Assembly (NCBI GenBank): GCA_026419775.2
Contig: JAOPGA020001865.1
Location: forward strand, 1 to 64,000
Direction: 5' to 3'
Source: Acrasis kona
Taxonomy: Eukaryota > Heterolobosea > Eutetramitea > Acrasida > Acrasidae
DNA length: 64,000 nt
Shown here: positions 20,586 through 31,664 of the stretch, piece by piece
Layout of the letters: the number at the start of each line of letters is the position of its first letter
How positions within the stretch are numbered: position 1 is the stretch's first letter
The notes under the pieces: model-generated
Databases searched by the model: none
What the model was told of the DNA's origin: nothing
The model's input: the letters and a program-made list of their open reading frames with translations, nothing else
Translations under genes and position numbers: made by a program

Positions 20586-20983
20586 ATGTCGAGGAATAGG
20601 CCAACAACAAGAGAGCAGTCACCTCAACCCGACGCTGACGAACTCGTAAGATTAAATACCAATATACAAAGCTTAATTTTTAGGAAAAAAAAGAGGAAGA
20701 AGATTTTCAAAAAGGACCACTCTCCGTGCTTTTAGAAAGTGTCCGCAACCAAACACAAATATTAATCAACTGTAGGAACAACAAAAAACTATTAGCCCGT
20801 GTAAAGGCTTTCGATCGACATTGCAACATGGTTCTAGAAAATGTTCAGGAAATGTGGACCGAGCAACCTAAAACTGGGAAAGGAAAAGCGAAAGCAAAAC
20901 CTGTGAATAAGTCGAGATCAATTCCGAAAATGTTTTTGAGAGGTGACTCTGTAATCATTGTTGTCAAGAATCCTAAAAAATAA
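20586..20983 (+). CDS. SNRPD2: Small nuclear ribonucleoprotein Sm D2
   Basis: Core Sm-ring subunit of spliceosomal snRNPs. Exon 1 (20586-20645) encodes a short divergent N-terminus. After a 38-base intron, exon 2 (20684-20983) carries the Sm fold; total 119 residues, human 118. The Sm1 motif includes [20 protein letters not shown] followed by [24 protein letters not shown]. Sm2 is [15 protein letters not shown]. The loop [14 protein letters not shown] matches the basic insertion of D2. Near-perfect conservation makes this one of the safest calls. Confidence 0.98.
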
Positions 20984-21137
20984 AACCAGAATGAGCACAC
21001 AAGTCAAAACTTTTATTTCGAATACCAACATTTCAATATTATATATCCATCTCACTTTTAAAATAGCCAGCCGTAATAGCACAATACTACCTAACCATCA
21101 CTCAGAGTCAATAAACACCAACATTCACATTTTTAAA

Positions 21138-23203
21138 TTATCCACTTCTTCTACTTGAAGCGCTGCTGCGTGGCCTCTCAATCTTCCTGTGCTCAAGCGG
21201 AAACAATCCTTGTTGCGATCCTGACGATGAAGTTGGCTGCTGCATGATGATCTTATCAGAATATCCAATGGTGTTAATGTTGAACAAATGCAAATTACTA
21301 TGCGGCTTGTTGCCCAATGCACTCACACTCCGCGGTAATATATAAGTTGATGAACTATTCAAAAGTGGCCTGTTGACGTTGGACTGCATGTTGGTGGATG
21401 AGGATTGTGGTCTCTTTAATGCTACAGAACTCACACTTGATGTCACTGGGGTGCTTGTGTTGGTTGGTGGAGCCGTTTGTTGCTGTTGTTGTGGTTGCTG
21501 TGACTCTTTGTGAGAGGAGTAGACAACTGTGACACCCTTTGCTTTTGATTGAGGAACGTGAACATTAGTCCTTAACACACCATCACTTTTCAATATTGTT
21601 GATTGAGATCTGATATCCTGCTGAGCGTCATCTTGGGCTTGAATGCCTTCATAAGTGTTTAATTTTTGAGTCAACTCGAACACTTGCTTCTCTAAACTTT
21701 TATTGTGAGTTTGTAGGCCGCTGTTTATATTATCCTTGGAATTGAGTTGCTGCTTGAGGTCCGCAATCTGCAAAAATTAAAATTAAAATTATAAAACAAA
21801 CGAACGTGTATGTCCAATTTATCTTGCAAGTCCCCCTTTTCTTGTTCGTATCTCTTTGTGTCTTTTCTTCTTGTCTCGTGAAGCAACAACACTCTTTTTT
21901 CAGATTCTTGGAACTGTCTCTCCATCATTACATATTTTGCTTTCCATTTTTCTTTTTGGTTGCCCAGCATGCGAATTTCATCATTAGCGGTCTTTACACT
22001 TAATCGCGCTGTGGGGTTCTCCGAAGCAGTTGTCTAAATTTTAGTTGAATGTTTGTAGTGAAGACTTACACTTGGAGGTGTTTCACTTTTATTTACAGGT
22101 GATAATTGGATTTGTGAGTTTTTCCGTTCCAATTCAATCAAAAGGTGCTCTTCTGATTTCTTTGTTGTTAGATACATTTCGGTCAACTTATTGTGCCTCT
22201 CGTCTAATGCTTTCTTTTCCTGTGTACTAAGTTCCAAACCTAATCTCAATTGTTTCATCTCATCCAATAGTTTAGACTGAGTTGCCTCAAGGTTGCCTAC
22301 TTTCTTCTTCAACGTTTCCACCTAATAATGTAAAATTAAATGTAAAATTTGTACACTCACTGTTTTCTCGGTCTGCATGGGATGTAGTAGCGTTACATCC
22401 TCAAGATCAGTGTTTGTTGATACATCTTTTCTGTTGCTCTCTTTCTTCCTTATTGCAGCGACCAGGTTATTATACTTTGTTCTAACTTCCAAAATTTCTT
22501 TTTCTAGTTCACCTGAACGTCCGAAATTATCAAAGAGTTGTTCCTCTAGCGAGCTTTGTCTCTCGGCCCACTGCTCTATTTTTTTCATTCTGGGTGTATT
22601 GAGGTTTTTTGTTCCAATCGCCCTTTGATCAACTTTCAAATTAGAATCATTGCCATGATGCATGAGCTCATTTTCCAAGATGCGCTGCCTCCTTTCCTTA
22701 TCAACAATCACGTCTTTGTAAATTCCAAGTATGTATTTAACATTTTGAGCAAAGCCTTTGTCATACTAAAAAAAGTTGTGAGAAGCTGCTTGTCTAAAAC
22801 TAACTTTTACGTCTTTGTTGGCATTGGTCTTCTCTTTTTGCACAGCCCTCGATGGAGGAACAAGCTGCTTTTTTGTGTTTTGTTTTTCTAGCTTTGATGC
22901 AGCCCCACTTTGTGGTCGTTGTTTGACGATGGGGAGGACATTATTCGGCGCTTTAGTTTTGTTTTTTTGGTCGGCTACAATTTGTGTTTGTTGCTCTCTG
23001 GGGCTTAATAGAAATTCGTCCGAATATTCCAATAGGTTCGACAGGGCATTCTTTTCTATGCTACCTATCGATCTAGACAGTGCAGTTCTTTTGTCCCGTT
23101 CGTGTGAATTTGACGCAGTATTCTGAACATTGACAGAAGTTATTATTGTATCAATTGCACTAGATACTTCATCATCCGTATTGTCAAAGTTATCAACATT
23201 CAT
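21138..23203 (-). CDS. Coiled-coil protein, five exons
   Basis: Not assigned to a family. Exons 23203-22805, 22765-22361, 22321-22070, 22033-21806 and 21767-21138 give 637 residues. All four introns (36-39 bases) are phase 0. The N-terminal 130 residues are acidic then basic and disordered. Residues about 135-460 are nearly continuous coiled coil (ERRQRILENELM, EKEILEVRTKYNNLV, LKKKVGNLEATQSKLLDEM, ADLKQQLNSKDN). The last 170 residues are Ser/Thr/Gln-rich and end with RPRSSASSRRSG. Likely cytoskeletal or centrosomal. The last intron starts GTTCGT, an unusual donor. Convergent with SmD2. Confidence 0.85.
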
Positions 23204-23320
23204 TCATACCTTGATGTTTGTATGGTTACAACGAGGCTTGTAAATTCAACATGAGAAAAAGACAAGAACTTGCACATGTACGGTGCCATATTATTTGACT
23301 TTAATAATACAAATATTACA

Positions 23321-24166
23321 TCATTTTACCTCTAATGAATAACCGCACTCTAAGGCGACTTCTACTGGTGGTTCGAAGCTAGGGGGGTCATCATGAGCGT
23401 GCAACTCCTTATTTTCTCTTCTCTTCCCATTCTCCCAGTATTGGTAGTACGGTATGTATTCGATAAATTTACCGCTTTGGATGGGCGGTGTTTTCTTAGT
23501 TGATGTTAATTCTGCAGGTGCGGACGCTACTCTTTTCAAGCTCATCCTTTTTAAAAGTTTTGACAATTTAGTGTCTTGCGGCTCTTCTTTGACTGGTGGA
23601 AGATTTGACATGTGAAGTTGATACAATCCAGGGCCGTGCCTCACGTTTCTGAGCCAAAATCCTTCATACCTATTAGAGTTTGAGAAGAGTTCAACACCCT
23701 TCCCACATTTTGTGTCCTGTCTCCATTCACCATCGTACTTTGATCCGTCACTAAAAGTTTGTGTACCCTTCCCGTGTCTTTTTCCATCTTTCATTTGCCC
23801 TGTATAAACTGCTCCGTTACTTTTCCATTTGTATATACCTGATCCATTTGGCATGTCATGTGACCAATCACCTTCGAAAGTATCTCCATTTGACCACTAC
23901 AAACATGTAAATTAGATTAAAATATTGCTGGATGTTACCGAAAACTTTCCGCGGCCAGACATTTCGTCATCTAAGAATGTTCCATCATATCTAAAGGCTC
24001 CTAGTTGATTAGTTCCAAAGAAAGTACCCCTTCCATGCGATCTTCCTTCAAACCATTCGCCATCATAAACATGCTGAGATGGATAAGTGAGAACCCCTTT
24101 TCCGTGAGGTTTCCCATCTTTCATTGGCCCTTCATACACCCCACCACGATAATCGGTCTGTGGCAT
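23321..24166 (-). CDS. MORN-repeat protein
   Basis: Two exons (24166-23939, 23896-23321; 42-base intron) give 267 residues. About eight MORN units with the YxGxxxxGxxHGxG pattern are visible: YEGPMKDGKPHGKG, YDGEWFEGRSHGRG, YTGQMKDGKRHGKG, YDGEWRQDTKCGKG, YEGFWLRNVRHGPG. The C-terminal 100 residues are not MORN; they contain a basic segment (KLLKRMSLKRVASAP) that may be a phosphorylation site or membrane-binding patch. MORN proteins typically scaffold membranes to cytoskeleton or, in flagellates, axonemal parts. Promoter TGACA/TGTCA cluster at 24185-24220. Confidence 0.9.
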
Positions 24167-24184
24167 TTTTAACGATTAACAATA

Positions 24185-24220
24185 TGTCAAATTTCATATC
24201 ATATTTGACATGACGTGTCA
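24185..24220. promoter_or_regulatory. Cluster of TGTCA/TGACA boxes upstream of MORN gene
   Basis: TGTCA at 24185-24189, TGACA at 24206-24210 and TGACGTGTCA at 24211-24220, starting about 20 bases upstream of the minus-strand ATG at 24166. It is the densest example of this box in the window. Confidence 0.4.
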
Positions 24221-24374
24221 TGGTTTATATTTAATTGTTTAGTTTTTAAAAAGTGTTTTGGCCTATTCAATGATTTAGGTAATAATATCATAGAATGATT
24301 GTAATTCGGATAGTAAATAAGGTTGAGTTAACACAAGGATAGAAGAGGAATAATTTTATTGGAAGCGATCAGCT

Positions 24375-26930
24375 TCAAATGTAAACATCGTAGTCCTTGG
24401 TCACTTTTCTATCAGAATAAGTCACTCTGGTGCGAACAATACGAATTGGAGAATTGGTACCTTGCTCACAAATCAAGATCGAATCCATGGAAGGCACTAT
24501 GCATGGCGTCTCATTCAATCTGTAGTTGTTAATCCATCCAAGATCAGATCCATCGCTCTCCCTCAATCTCATAAGCTTCTGGTCCGGTCCATGAACATAA
24601 ATGTAACCATCATCAGTGGATACAACGGGAGAATCTCCAATCGTCAATCCATATTGCTTGGTAAAACTTCCATCCTTTTTGACTTTGTTTAAACCATTGT
24701 CAACTCCTTTGAAATAAACATAATCTCCACTCAGCACTGGTCTCGAGCTGGTAGTGTGGTTGGAGATTTGAGACGAAGTACCAGTTCCGTCTTTGTTGAC
24801 TCTCAATAGACGATTGTCACTTCCTCTAAAGTAGAGATGCGTAGCATCAACTGCAATGTCACTTGACTCAAACGCAACGTCATTAAAGACCTTGGTGTCA
24901 GAGCCATCAGTTCTAACTCTACACAAATGTGTGTCATCACCAGCGAAATAAACATATCCGTCGTTAACCACTGGAGTGTTAATGGTTCTGTGGTTACCGA
25001 TGTGAGTAAAATCTTGTCCATTGGTTTTGATTTTGATGAGTCTGTTGTCGGTGCCTCTAAAGTAGATCCATTCACCATCGATGGTGGGAGTGGTCAATGT
25101 GTATTGGTCCTGAATCCAATCTAAGCGCTTGCCATCAATGTCAGAGTTGAACAACTTGTTGTCTGTTCCTCTAAAGTAAATACGTTGAGTAATACTGTCG
25201 TATGACATTGATGATTGCAATGATGCGATACCAACGCAGGAGGCATCTGAGCCATTAGTGACTCGTTTCTTCCACAAAGTATCATCCGTTCCTTGGAAAT
25301 AGCAATAGTCACCATCCACGAAGGGAACAGCATTTGCAATGTGACCACCAACTTGAAGCGTCTGAGCACTATTATTATCTTTGCGAATCGTGAGGCGTAG
25401 TAATCTATTATCTGTGCCCACAAAGTAAACACTTGTTTTCAAAGAATCAGAAACAACGAATGGCGAGGAGATGGTGTAGTGGTTGTATAGATGAGTGGCG
25501 CTAGTCAAGTTAATATCAGCTCTCATCAACTTGTTGTTTTCTCCCTTAAAGTAAACGAATTTGTCGTGAACGAATGGCTTGTCATGAATCGCTACGCTCA
25601 AAGTTTTGGTAACAGATCCATTAGTGCTGAAGCTGTTTAGCGCATTATCGGTTCCTCGGAAGAAAATGGTGCCATTGTGGTGAGTGGGACTCGAAGAAGA
25701 ATAATGGCCGCCGATATGAGTATGTCCCATCGAATTCTTGTTGGCCCTTAATAGACGATTATCAATGTCAATGAAATAAACATTGTCGTTATCGGCAGTA
25801 GGTGCGAATAAAGTCGTCTCATTGAACTTTTGTACTTCGCCGTTCGTTTTCACTTTGTAAAGGTAGTTGTTCTCTCCTCTAAAGTAGATCACGTCGTTGT
25901 TCACTAGTGGACTATCGTAAATCTTCACATTGTAAGACTTGGTTTCAGTTCCATTCTCTCTCACTCTGTACAAGTTGTCATCAGTTCCTCTGAAGTAAAC
26001 AAAGTTGTTATAGTAGTAAGGAGTGGATTTGCAAGAGTGATTTGCAAGTTGGAAAGTGTTGCTGTCGAATGCAACATCAATAGGATCGCTAAGGTCATTC
26101 AATGCGATACAAGTCAGTGGAAACGTGTTGGAGTAGAAATCAGCGATTACAATGTTAACCTTGTACCTCCAACGCTCATACTGTAGCCACAGTGGGATCA
26201 AAGGATTGATCTTTCCCGCGGAGTCCTCCACCCAAAGTTCGCCTTTACTAATATCTGGAGTCAGTATTAACTGGCTCACGAGAAAGTTGTTGTTGTCTCT
26301 TTGTTGAAGTGTACTGTCAACAAAGTCACGAACAAGATTGGGATTTCCTATTTTATAGGCGCCTTCATCATATGGGCTGTTGATGCTGTCCCAGACCATA
26401 TTTGGTCTACTACCTGGATTAATATCAGTGCTGATGATTGCTCTTTTATTGACTTGGATCAAGTCCTTGATTTTTAGGCTGTGGTCCTTGGGTACGTAGT
26501 AATTGCCAAGGTAATCGAACAAGTAGTTGAAGAATCGATCACGATCAGAGTCAGATAAAGTAGTGTGGGTAATGTGTAGAATTACAATCTCCTTTGTTCT
26601 AGTATCCAAAAAGTTCTTGATTGGTGCCAAGATGTCGTTCCTCATGTCCACTGAAGTGGTGATGGGTCCATGATAGATCTTGAAGTCATTGTTGTCGGGC
26701 GTAAATCGCAAATCAAAATAGCGAATACCCTCATTGAGCTGCGTGTCAATACTAGCTTTTTGAGTTCGCACCAGGGGTACAGGAGTTTGTTGATAACAGC
26801 CAGAGTCATGAGTACCAGGAATGATGATGTTGCGTAGATTCTTCTCTCTAAACTCTGGATCGGCATCATAGTAACGTTCCATCCAGTTGACGGTGAATGG
26901 AGTTGCTCTTGAAGAAGGTGTGTTTCCCAT
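24375..26930 (-). CDS. PLC-X domain protein fused to a long beta-propeller-like repeat array
   Basis: Single exon, 851 residues. It starts MGNTPSS, a consensus N-myristoylation site, so membrane anchoring is likely. Residues about 30-250 are a phosphatidylinositol-specific PLC X domain: IIIPGTHDSGCY (first catalytic His), GIRYFDLRF, and KIYHGPI (second His), all present. There is no Y or C2 domain, as in PLCXD proteins and bacterial PI-PLCs. From about residue 270 to the end come about a dozen 40-45 residue repeats centred on VYFRGTDNRLLRV, like the propeller domain named DUF5050 in bacteria. The combination is unusual. Strand periodicity suggests one or two propellers. Confidence 0.85.
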   Translation of the reverse strand: MGNTPSSRATPFTVNWMERYYDADPEFREKNLRNIIIPGTHDSGCYQQTPVPLVRTQKASIDTQLNEGIRYFDLRFTPDNNDFKIYHGPITTSVDMRNDILAPIKNFLDTRTKEIVILHITHTTLSDSDRDRFFNYLFDYLGNYYVPKDHSLKIKDLIQVNKRAIISTDINPGSRPNMVWDSINSPYDEGAYKIGNPNLVRDFVDSTLQQRDNNNFLVSQLILTPDISKGELWVEDSAGKINPLIPLWLQYERWRYKVNIVIADFYSNTFPLTCIALNDLSDPIDVAFDSNTFQLANHSCKSTPYYYNNFVYFRGTDDNLYRVRENGTETKSYNVKIYDSPLVNNDVIYFRGENNYLYKVKTNGEVQKFNETTLFAPTADNDNVYFIDIDNRLLRANKNSMGHTHIGGHYSSSSPTHHNGTIFFRGTDNALNSFSTNGSVTKTLSVAIHDKPFVHDKFVYFKGENNKLMRADINLTSATHLYNHYTISSPFVVSDSLKTSVYFVGTDNRLLRLTIRKDNNSAQTLQVGGHIANAVPFVDGDYCYFQGTDDTLWKKRVTNGSDASCVGIASLQSSMSYDSITQRIYFRGTDNKLFNSDIDGKRLDWIQDQYTLTTPTIDGEWIYFRGTDNRLIKIKTNGQDFTHIGNHRTINTPVVNDGYVYFAGDDTHLCRVRTDGSDTKVFNDVAFESSDIAVDATHLYFRGSDNRLLRVNKDGTGTSSQISNHTTSSRPVLSGDYVYFKGVDNGLNKVKKDGSFTKQYGLTIGDSPVVSTDDGYIYVHGPDQKLMRLRESDGSDLGWINNYRLNETPCIVPSMDSILICEQGTNSPIRIVRTRVTYSDRKVTKDYDVYI

Positions 26931-27358
26931 TGTTTTGTTTCGAATGAATTCAATTGAACATCATTCACAAACAGTGCTCGTTTTTATACTCGCTGATGCC
27001 TTCGTTGAGGATCAACGAATATTTTAAAAATGGAAACGTGCCCTGTAGGAATGAATTCTAATGGTGGGAATAAAAGTACTAAAAATGCTCGCCTGAAGAC
27101 CCTTCTGATGTGTGCAACATCAGATGTTTATGGGCGTCATCAGTGATTAGTGGCATTCCAAAATTAGAATGGTTGTAATGAACGCCCCTTAAGATAATTT
27201 TGTTATATTTTTAGAATATTGTTCGGAAAATTGATATGAAGGGGTTGTGCTTACCTACTTCGTCGGAAAGATGAGGACATCAGAGTCAGATGATAGGGAA
27301 GCGTTTCTCTAAAAGGAGACGAGTATAGATTCATTCGAATTGGAATAGGCGGCTTAAG
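26931..27358. other. Intergenic region, 428 bases
   Basis: Lies between the PLC-X gene start and the NUF2 stop, both minus strand. It should include the PLC-X promoter and the NUF2 3' end region. Moderately A/T-rich; no frame, repeat or RNA gene recognised. Confidence 0.4.
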
Positions 27359-28785
27359 TTATAATACATTTAATGATTGGTCATATCTAAGAGGTGTTCT
27401 TTCGTAAAGACGCTGATGAACACTTCTAACTATTGTAGATAATCCTTCATACTCTTGTTTCACTTGTAACATTTCAGCATTGTGGTTCCTTGAAATGTCG
27501 TCTCCCTGTTGCTTCTTTTTCGCTATCGCCACCTGTACTTCGTAGATCCTTCTTTGAATGGCATCAACTTCCTCTGTTACTTTTGCTTTCTTGTTTTTAA
27601 GGTCTGAAAGAGTTTGCATGGACATTTTCTGCTTTTGTTGATTGGCATTGTTTAAATTTACAATCTTGCTTTCAAGATTTTTTGTTTGTCTAATCAAGTG
27701 TTGCTTGTTTCCGAGAAGTTGATTGCAATCTTCCTGTAGCTCTTCAGTCATGCTCTTTTTGTCTTGCATCGACTTCAACTGCTGTGTTCTTCTATTTGCC
27801 TCCTTTTCATAGTCGTAAAGAGACTTGATGGCCGATTGAACGTCTTTTTCCAATTTACGGATACCCTCTTTTTCTCTCAGAATGTTTTGTCTGGTGTTCT
27901 CCTTATCTTGCTGTTGTGCCTTTGTCTTTTCGATGGTGGTCCTTAATTCAGCAATCTTCCTCTTGAGTTCATCAGGGTTATGAACTATTTGTGTTCGTAA
28001 AATGTCGCATTCGGCTTGAAGTTTTGTAACCTGGTCTTTTTCGTTGGAAAGCGTTTGGGCGCTGGATGCATTTGCTTTTTGTAATCTGTTGGCTTCTTGT
28101 TCTAGTTTGACTCTGTTAATGTCAAGCTCCCTTAAAGTTTGTGTTAAATCTGTAGTCTCGCTCTTTAAAGATTTTATGCTTGAATTTATGTCTTGGTTCT
28201 TTTCGCGCAAATGTGACAATAAGATCATGTCTGCATCAAGAGACTTCTCTAATTCCTCTTTTTGTACCTCGTAGGCAGTCGCGTCGTACATCATGGTTTC
28301 ATACTCTTTTAAAGCGTAGTGTTCCCTAAAACGAAGCATGTTCAAAATCGCACTCAACTGCTTAATAAACCGAGGTCCTGTTGGTGATATTAGATCCTTG
28401 AATGAAAATTCCATGTGTCCTGATGATGTTAAGATCTTTTGTCTAAACAATTAATATTCATTCGTCTTCTTGGGACTTACATGTACTTGAAAAATTCCAT
28501 CTCAATAACAGCTTCCATGTGTTCCTCAGGATTGGTAAAAACATAACTCGCCTCATTATAATTATTCAGCGAAGTCGAGCTATAATCTGCAGAAACTTTT
28601 TGTAGGTTGTTCTGATTGGCAATGTCTTCGATTCGAATGTCCAGAACATGGGTAACTAAAGCAGAGTATATCCGTTTAACATCGATTGGTCTTGGGTTTT
28701 TTAATACATCTACGACGACTTGCACATCATCAAGCTGGTTCAAGAAATCTAAAAGTTCCTTCATGGATGCTGTTGGAGCTTGCAT
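27359..28785 (-). CDS. NUF2: Kinetochore protein NUF2
   Basis: Subunit of the NDC80 complex that attaches kinetochores to microtubules. Exons 28785-28481 and 28442-27359 (38-base intron, phase 2) give 462 residues; human 464. The N-terminal calponin-homology fold contains KNPRPIDVKRIYSALV (family: PNPKPEVLHMIY...) and ends with GPRFIKQLSAILNMLRFREH, the most conserved NUF2 segment. Residues from about 160 to the end are coiled coil, including NPDELKRKI (family: SPEKLK). Length and domain order fit completely. A TGACA box lies upstream at 28822-28826. Confidence 0.92.
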
Positions 28786-29043
28786 ACTTTAAACGGATTG
28801 ATGTTGGCGGTTTTCTGAAGTTGACAACACAAACACCACAGTGGTGGTGGGAATGATGTCCAAAACAAATTCTACATAACACGGATGATGAGTTTTAACA
28901 GTGGATTCTGTAATATCAAACAAACAAGAAGAGAAGAAAATAATTTAACGTCAAATTGATGTTTTATAAAATCTCGTACATCTCTACCAAAACCGAGCAA
29001 CTCGGCAAGAATTGAATCCATCAAAATATACATCTATCTTTGT

Positions 29044-30393
29044 TCAATCGTCTTCATCATCCATCGTAATCATGGTTATCTTTCTCTTCTTTGTGTCTTG
29101 AATTTTATTTAGAATCGAATCCAATTTCTTCAGATAAGACTCCAGCGTCGTTCCTCCATTATTCTCGGTAATCACTTTTCTGCTCACCAAAAAATTCTTC
29201 TTGTGTGTTGTTTTTACTTCTCTACCATCACCAGAACACTTGTGATGATGCACACAAGAATGTGAATTTTTAGAGGCTTTGATATTTTCCTCCAAATTAT
29301 CATTGTACACTTTTATTACCCAGAGCTTGTTGCACGTACTGCATAAAGTAGCATAGCAGAATCCATTCATGATCTGTTTCATGCTAAATTCTGACGGATC
29401 AAAAGATCGACCGTACACTTTGTGAAACATGACGTGTTTCTTCACGTCTCTATTTGAAGAGTTTACTCTACTCCTGTTGCTCACTGTTGATGCTGTACAT
29501 TCGACTGGTTTGCTAAGGTTGTGTGTTTTTGGTGACGAGGTATTGTCACAAACCTCAGGTTCAGGTAATAAATTGGAGTCATGTGCAGATATACTTTGTA
29601 GGCAGACTTCAAGTTTTTTTAAAATACAGCAGACGTCTTGGCTGAGAATTGAAGAAAACGGCATTAGTGCCCCATATAACTCTTTGCTGCATTCTAAAAG
29701 TTTCTTTCCTTTATTCAAGACCAAGTTGTCGTCGCACGGACAATCAATAATTTTTGAACGACGGTCCACATCCTCGATGATTTGGTTTTTAAGAGCGATA
29801 ACCTGGTCATGGTATTCTCTTGTTGACGTTGAATCCAAATCCGAGCGCTCAAATTCAATAAATACGGAGGAGACGCGCCCACTACTCATTTCTAATGTGA
29901 AGGTATTGTGTGGCTGGATGAATGCCGTATTTAACGGAACTGCGAATAACTCGCGAGGTTCGTTTTTTTCTAAATTGTAACAGCGAAGAACGAAATCACC
30001 CACGAGAGGAATTTTATCTATGATTTGCAACTCGACGTTAGATTTTGATTTGATCAATTTATATTCAATTTTATGACTTTTGTCACATTGGGTAATATAC
30101 AAGAACATGCATTCTGGTTCGTAAACTCCAACGATGATAATCCTCTTTATGGCCATCTCATTCACTAAAAAATTTTCCGTCCACCTGATTGAGAAAATAT
30201 ATGTCCAATATCTTCGATATAATATACACAATTCTTCACTTGGCGCTCCTCTTTCAAATTCGTGGAAGCTGTTTAACGCATCTTCCCTTGAGCAAGTAAA
30301 GGTTTTTGTGCATTCATTCAGAAACGATTTATGTTCGTTCTCTGTGTATTTGTTGTTCAAAACCATCCTCATTATTCCTAGGACTGTGTCCAT
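29044..30393 (-). CDS. PTEN/auxilin-like pseudophosphatase remnant with C2 domain
   Basis: About 449 residues from the first ATG (30393); the frame stays open to about 30490 without an ATG. Early residues align with the end of a PTEN-type phosphatase domain and the following C2 domain: ALNSFHEFERGAPSEE then ILYRRYWTYI (PTEN: QRRYVYYY), AIKRIIIVGVYEP, then IDKIPLVGDFVLRCYN and FAVPLNTAFIQP (PTEN: PVCGDIKVEF, FWVNTFFIP). The place of the HCxxGxxRTG loop reads NHEYSMDTVLGIM upstream of the ATG, with catalytic Cys and Arg replaced, as in auxilin and tensins. The C-terminus has CSTCNKLW, HSCVHHHKC and KKRK, a possible zinc site and NLS. The front half of the phosphatase is missing. Confidence 0.6.
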   Translation of the reverse strand: MDTVLGIMRMVLNNKYTENEHKSFLNECTKTFTCSREDALNSFHEFERGAPSEELCILYRRYWTYIFSIRWTENFLVNEMAIKRIIIVGVYEPECMFLYITQCDKSHKIEYKLIKSKSNVELQIIDKIPLVGDFVLRCYNLEKNEPRELFAVPLNTAFIQPHNTFTLEMSSGRVSSVFIEFERSDLDSTSTREYHDQVIALKNQIIEDVDRRSKIIDCPCDDNLVLNKGKKLLECSKELYGALMPFSSILSQDVCCILKKLEVCLQSISAHDSNLLPEPEVCDNTSSPKTHNLSKPVECTASTVSNRSRVNSSNRDVKKHVMFHKVYGRSFDPSEFSMKQIMNGFCYATLCSTCNKLWVIKVYNDNLEENIKASKNSHSCVHHHKCSGDGREVKTTHKKNFLVSRKVITENNGGTTLESYLKKLDSILNKIQDTKKRKITMITMDDEDD

Positions 30394-30476
30394 GCTGTAT
30401 TCGTGGTTGAGTATAAGTAGATTACAATAGTCCAGGAGATTAATCCTTGAAGTTGTAATTAATTTTGAAGAAACTG

Positions 30477-30488
30477 TGACACCTGTCA
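30477..30488. promoter_or_regulatory. TGACACCTGTCA inverted pair in divergent promoter
   Basis: TGACA at 30477-30481 and TGTCA at 30484-30488, two bases apart, the same arrangement as the palindrome at 10183. It sits between the divergent PTEN-like and F-box genes, seven bases before the F-box ATG. Confidence 0.4.
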
Positions 30489-30494
30489 ACTGTG

Positions 30495-31664
30495 ATGTCC
30501 ACTACAAAGATACCAAAAGACTTGGTATTCAAGATTGTGGGTTACTCGTCGTGGGATGATGTTCTTTTAAGGCAGCAGTTGGTATGCAAAATGTGGAGAA
30601 GTGTTTGCAGGTCCAACGAGATCTGGGACATGTTGAGGTATTCTTTACTTTCCCGCTGATTAACCCGAAAAGTTGTGCTTATTGGAAACTAGATTTTGAT
30701 TTGACGCAAGAAAGATTTGACAACTTGAATTTAGACATTGGCAGCTTGTATTGGTACGAATACTTTAACAGTCGTTTATACAAAGAGTTATCATCAACAA
30801 AGACAAGAGTTGCCTCAATTCGCAACTTTTTAGATAACTATGAAGTATACCCCAACAAGAAATATCTTGAAAGGATAACAGAATTAATAAAAGAAGAAAT
30901 GTAAGTTTTTTTCCTGCGCACAATTAATTAGCAGGTACAAACCAAATGATGCTTTCCTGGAGAGCTGGATTAAAAGTGCCTATAACGATGAAAAGAGAAG
31001 AACTGAGTTCAAAGAGCTATTATGCAACGTATACGTTACAAAATACAAGAACGTTCTAGTTGAGAGGACAAGAACAATAGAGTGCGAAGCGAAATTATAC
31101 ACTCAAGATGGAGATCAAATTCAATTATTCTATGAATTGGAAAAGACGACAGGCACCCTACAAAATACAACGCATGATTTTAATAGAGAAATACATGCAG
31201 AAATGTATTATGAATATACAAGCGACCACAAACACGTAGATAAGAGCAAGAAGCAAAAGAAAAATGAAAAGGATGAAAAACATGTTTCTATAAAAATTAC
31301 ATACGGAGATGACAGTGACGAAAGCGATGACGACGAACAAATAGATCGGTTTAATGAAGGAGATATTATAGCTCAAATTGACCACTCAGGTCATGCAGAT
31401 CTAACTTTTAATGATCAGTTACAAGATGAATCAACCGACGACACGGATGAATCAGATGGTGACTTTCTTGACTTTGAGCGCAGGACCATTATGGAATGTG
31501 AAGGGCTTGGTAACAAGAGCAATAGAAGGATGAAAATCAACCAAGGAAATCTACAATGGCTTTTTAATCGGTTTTATCCTAATGGATCACAAATTATAAC
31601 CAAAGAAAATTTTTATTACTTGTTGTTGGTCCGAATGGGAGGTGAGCAGGGTTTCATTTATTAA
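30495..31664 (+). CDS. F-box protein with acidic tail
   Basis: Substrate receptor of SCF ubiquitin ligases. Exons 30495-30637, 30673-30900 and 30935-31664 (introns of 35 and 34 bases) give 366 residues. The first 45 residues are a complete F-box: IPKDLVFKIVGYSSWDDVLL, then VCKMWRSVCRSNEIWDM. A middle region of about 150 residues is helical with many Tyr and Phe and no recognised repeat. The C-terminal region has a Lys-rich stretch (KSKKQKKNEKDEKH) followed by acidic blocks (DDSDESDDDEQID, STDDTDESDGDF), then a final structured segment (NLQWLFNRFYPNGSQ). No LRR, WD40 or Kelch repeats are visible, so the target is unknown. Confidence 0.85.
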
